64,000 bases of DNA from Chrysomallon squamiferum (lineage: Eukaryota; Mollusca; Gastropoda; Neomphalida; Peltospiridae), in assembly GCA_012295275.1 (NCBI GenBank), contig CM022672.1, forward strand, positions 2,211,943 through 2,275,942, in the 5' to 3' direction. The translations under genes and the position numbers were made by a program. Under the pieces are notes generated by a model that was not told the DNA's origin, searched no databases, and was given only the letters and a program-made list of their open reading frames with translations. Shown in pieces: positions 62,455-64,000 of the stretch. The number at the start of each line of letters is the position of its first letter. Position 1 is the stretch's first letter.

Positions 62455-63672
62455 TCTATGTATCTACCTATCTACCTATCTATCTACCTATCTATCTATC
62501 TGTCTTTATGGCCACCTGTCTGTCAGTCTATCTCTCTCTATATATTTACCTGCCTGGTTGCCAAGCTACTTGATCAATGTCAGTCTGCCTTTTGCTATAT
62601 TTTAATTCTACTTATAATATCTTATGAGCCAATAATTTACTCAACTGAGTTTTGTAAACCTTGTACATGACTGCAAAACCAAAAACACCAATGTTACTTC
62701 TATTCGCTCGTTAGCACCAGCGTCGTCTTTGACTCCGACCCAGCACATGCCGATGAAGACTGCAGCTACACAAAATATTTCGCCTGCTTTATTAAGAAAC
62801 TTGATGGATATCGACGGGTACGGAGCCGGCTCACTTAGTAGCTACGTTCAGTACGCAGTCCCACAAACCCAGCAGGCCGTTAACATAGCACCGAGCCCAC
62901 AAGGTGAGCGTTTCTTTTGAAAACTTAAGTTCCATAACATTCATCGTTGTTGTTTTTTTTTTTTTTTTTTTCAGTTTGAATAACTGAAAATGTGTAATGA
63001 TGACACCACTACCAGCTGTGTTGTTCATGTCGTTAGCTTGCTTTTACATTTCATTATAAATAACATTTAACACAGTATCTTATAGACTGAAACAAAAAAG
63101 TACCCATATATACGCAGTACAAATTACACATACATATACAATACATACAGAAAAGGTTACAACTGTTAATTAACTTTTAAATGTATGCGTAAGTGTTCGT
63201 ATTTTGATATGTATGTATGTGTGTGTGTGTGTGTATGGGTATGAATTATATGTGTATGCACATATATATATATATTTATGACTATGTGTGCGTCTGCTTG
63301 TGTGTGTGTGTATATATATTTGCGAGTTTGTGTGTGTATCTGAGTGTGTTTGTATATATATGTATGTGTATGTGAAAGTGTGTAGAAATATCAGTGCATG
63401 CCAGTCACATGAAACAGTTTTAAAATTATTGCTGTGGCTAACTGAAACATTATTACAGTTTCTGTCATATTTTTCTCTTGTCACTTCCAGCAGTTCTTCC
63501 AGCAACACAACACATGCCGGTACAGTCCGCCGCACCGGTCAGCATTTCTTCAATGACATTAAGAAACTTGCTGGACCTCGATGTTCAAAGGTCATATGGT
63601 GGCATGGCCAACCAAGGAGTTCTAGGGGGTCTTTCTGCTTACGATCCTCAGACTCTGGGTTATGGTAACTAA
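62179..63672 (+). CDS. Small secreted protein of three repeat exons, family not recognised
   Basis: Exons: 62173-62386 (ATG 62179), 62715-62903 and 63491-63672. All introns are phase 1 with GT-AG borders, and the product is 192 aa. It starts with a signal peptide (MLRNLVLVFACFWTINEA). Each exon encodes one diverged unit of about 60 residues: SPHLLRSLLDLDV at residues 37-49, SPALLRNLMDID at 92-103 and SMTLRNLLDLDV at 153-164. In units 2 and 3 this is preceded by PTQHMPMKTAA and ATQHMPVQSAA. The remainder is rich in Ala, Gln, Pro, Ser and Gly, with Tyr-Gly at the C-terminus (GYGN). The architecture indicates growth by duplication of a symmetrical 1-1 exon. No Cys occurs after the signal peptide. 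It could be a structural or matrix-type secreted protein or a peptide precursor; function is unknown. AATAAA follows at 63,698-63,703. Confidence 0.7.
62409..62506. repeat. TCTG/TCTA tetranucleotide repeat in intron 2 of the three-repeat gene
   Basis: TCTG units followed by TCTA units with interruptions, beginning about 25 bp after the donor at 62,387. Frames running from exon 1 into it are readthrough artefacts. Confidence 0.95.
63200..63375. repeat. GT/TATG-rich interrupted repeat
   Basis: Alternating GT, TA and TATG words in the last intron of the three-repeat gene. Confidence 0.8.
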
Positions 63673-63697
63673 GTTAAAGCTTTAAAACAATTTCATA

Positions 63698-63703
63698 AAT
63701 AAA
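63698..63703 (+). terminator. Polyadenylation signal AATAAA of the three-repeat gene
   Basis: Exact AATAAA 26 bases after the stop codon of the last exon, supporting a terminal exon. Confidence 0.55.
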
Positions 63704-64000
63704 TACTCGGTTTTACTGTTGGAGTTAAATGTCGCGGGTTAGCTGAGGAAAAGCATTTAAGAAGGTTTGCAGTTGGATTCTGGATCATCTCACCTTTGTA
63801 GGCCTTTTAATTGTTCTAACTATCAGTGGAAAATCAAAATGAATGAAAACCCTTTTTTTGCCCCTGTCAGTTAGAGAATTAATATAAATTTTCATTTTTC
63901 TGTTATTTCCTAAGATAGTCACTTATATATTCTTAAAGGGTCATCGTTATAATTTAGAAGTCAGTTGTTTGATTTGAAATAATGTTCATAGTATATAATA
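63704..64000. other. Sequence downstream of the three-repeat gene
   Basis: I see no coding exon or repeat in the last 300 bases. Confidence 0.5.

Noticed and set aside
62387-62670. Extension of the first exon of the three-repeat gene into Leu/Ser/Ile/Tyr repeats
   Set aside because: It is the translation of the TCTG/TCTA microsatellite beyond a good GTAATC donor; phase-1 splicing to 62,715 restores the repeat unit.

Overview
This window is animal nuclear DNA. It is strongly AT-rich and carries dense mono-, di-, tri- and tetranucleotide repeats. Its genes are split by GT-AG introns of roughly 0.1-3.6 kb whose phases match across every junction I could check, apart from one. The protein set (a secreted ferritin, a two-lobed membrane-type transferrin, a polyamine oxidase and an NXPE/PC-esterase protein) together with compact introns suggests a lophotrochozoan, most likely a mollusc. 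That placement is inference; no rRNA or mitochondrial marker is present. All gene models come from reading splice sites and reading frames by eye. No alignment or transcript data were used.

Layout. 1-13.7 kb: no supportable gene. It is AT-rich DNA with a small inverted-repeat element (about 7.5-7.7 kb) and three blocks of degenerate tandem repeats (9.4-10.0, 10.95-11.56 and 12.6-13.7 kb). 13.7-19.55 kb, minus: a complete six-exon FAD polyamine/spermine oxidase of about 597 aa. 19.55-26.0 kb: intergenic. 26.0-37.86 kb, minus: a fourteen-exon transferrin/melanotransferrin-like gene (about 760 aa) with a signal peptide and a GPI-type hydrophobic tail. Exon 13 carries an apparent one-base frameshift, one intron is GC-AG, and most canonical iron ligands are replaced in both lobes. 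40.4-46.9 kb, minus: a five-exon secreted ferritin (about 248 aa) that keeps the fold but has lost most ferroxidase ligands. The 3' splice site of its intron 1 lies inside a perfect 45-bp, six-copy tandem repeat that stays in frame. 47.36-48.14 kb: a decayed Tigger/pogo-type transposon. 48.5-49.1 kb: promoter-like sequence with a CRE/E-box composite and a TCTCGCGAGA palindrome. 51.8-54.2 kb, plus: the 3' three exons of an NXPE-family PC-esterase gene. 55.8-59.8 kb, minus: a small secreted-protein gene with one signal-peptide exon and two alternative, apparently homologous terminal exons. 61.5-63.7 kb, plus: a small secreted-protein gene (192 aa) made of three phase-1 repeat exons sharing an LLRNLLDLD-type motif; I do not recognise the family.

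How the genes relate. Two homologues of iron proteins lie next to each other on the same strand, and both have lost the residues that define metal handling in their families, so both look repurposed. The two small secreted genes near the right end are the best candidates for undescribed families. The most unusual structural feature is the tandemly repeated splice acceptor in the ferritin gene.
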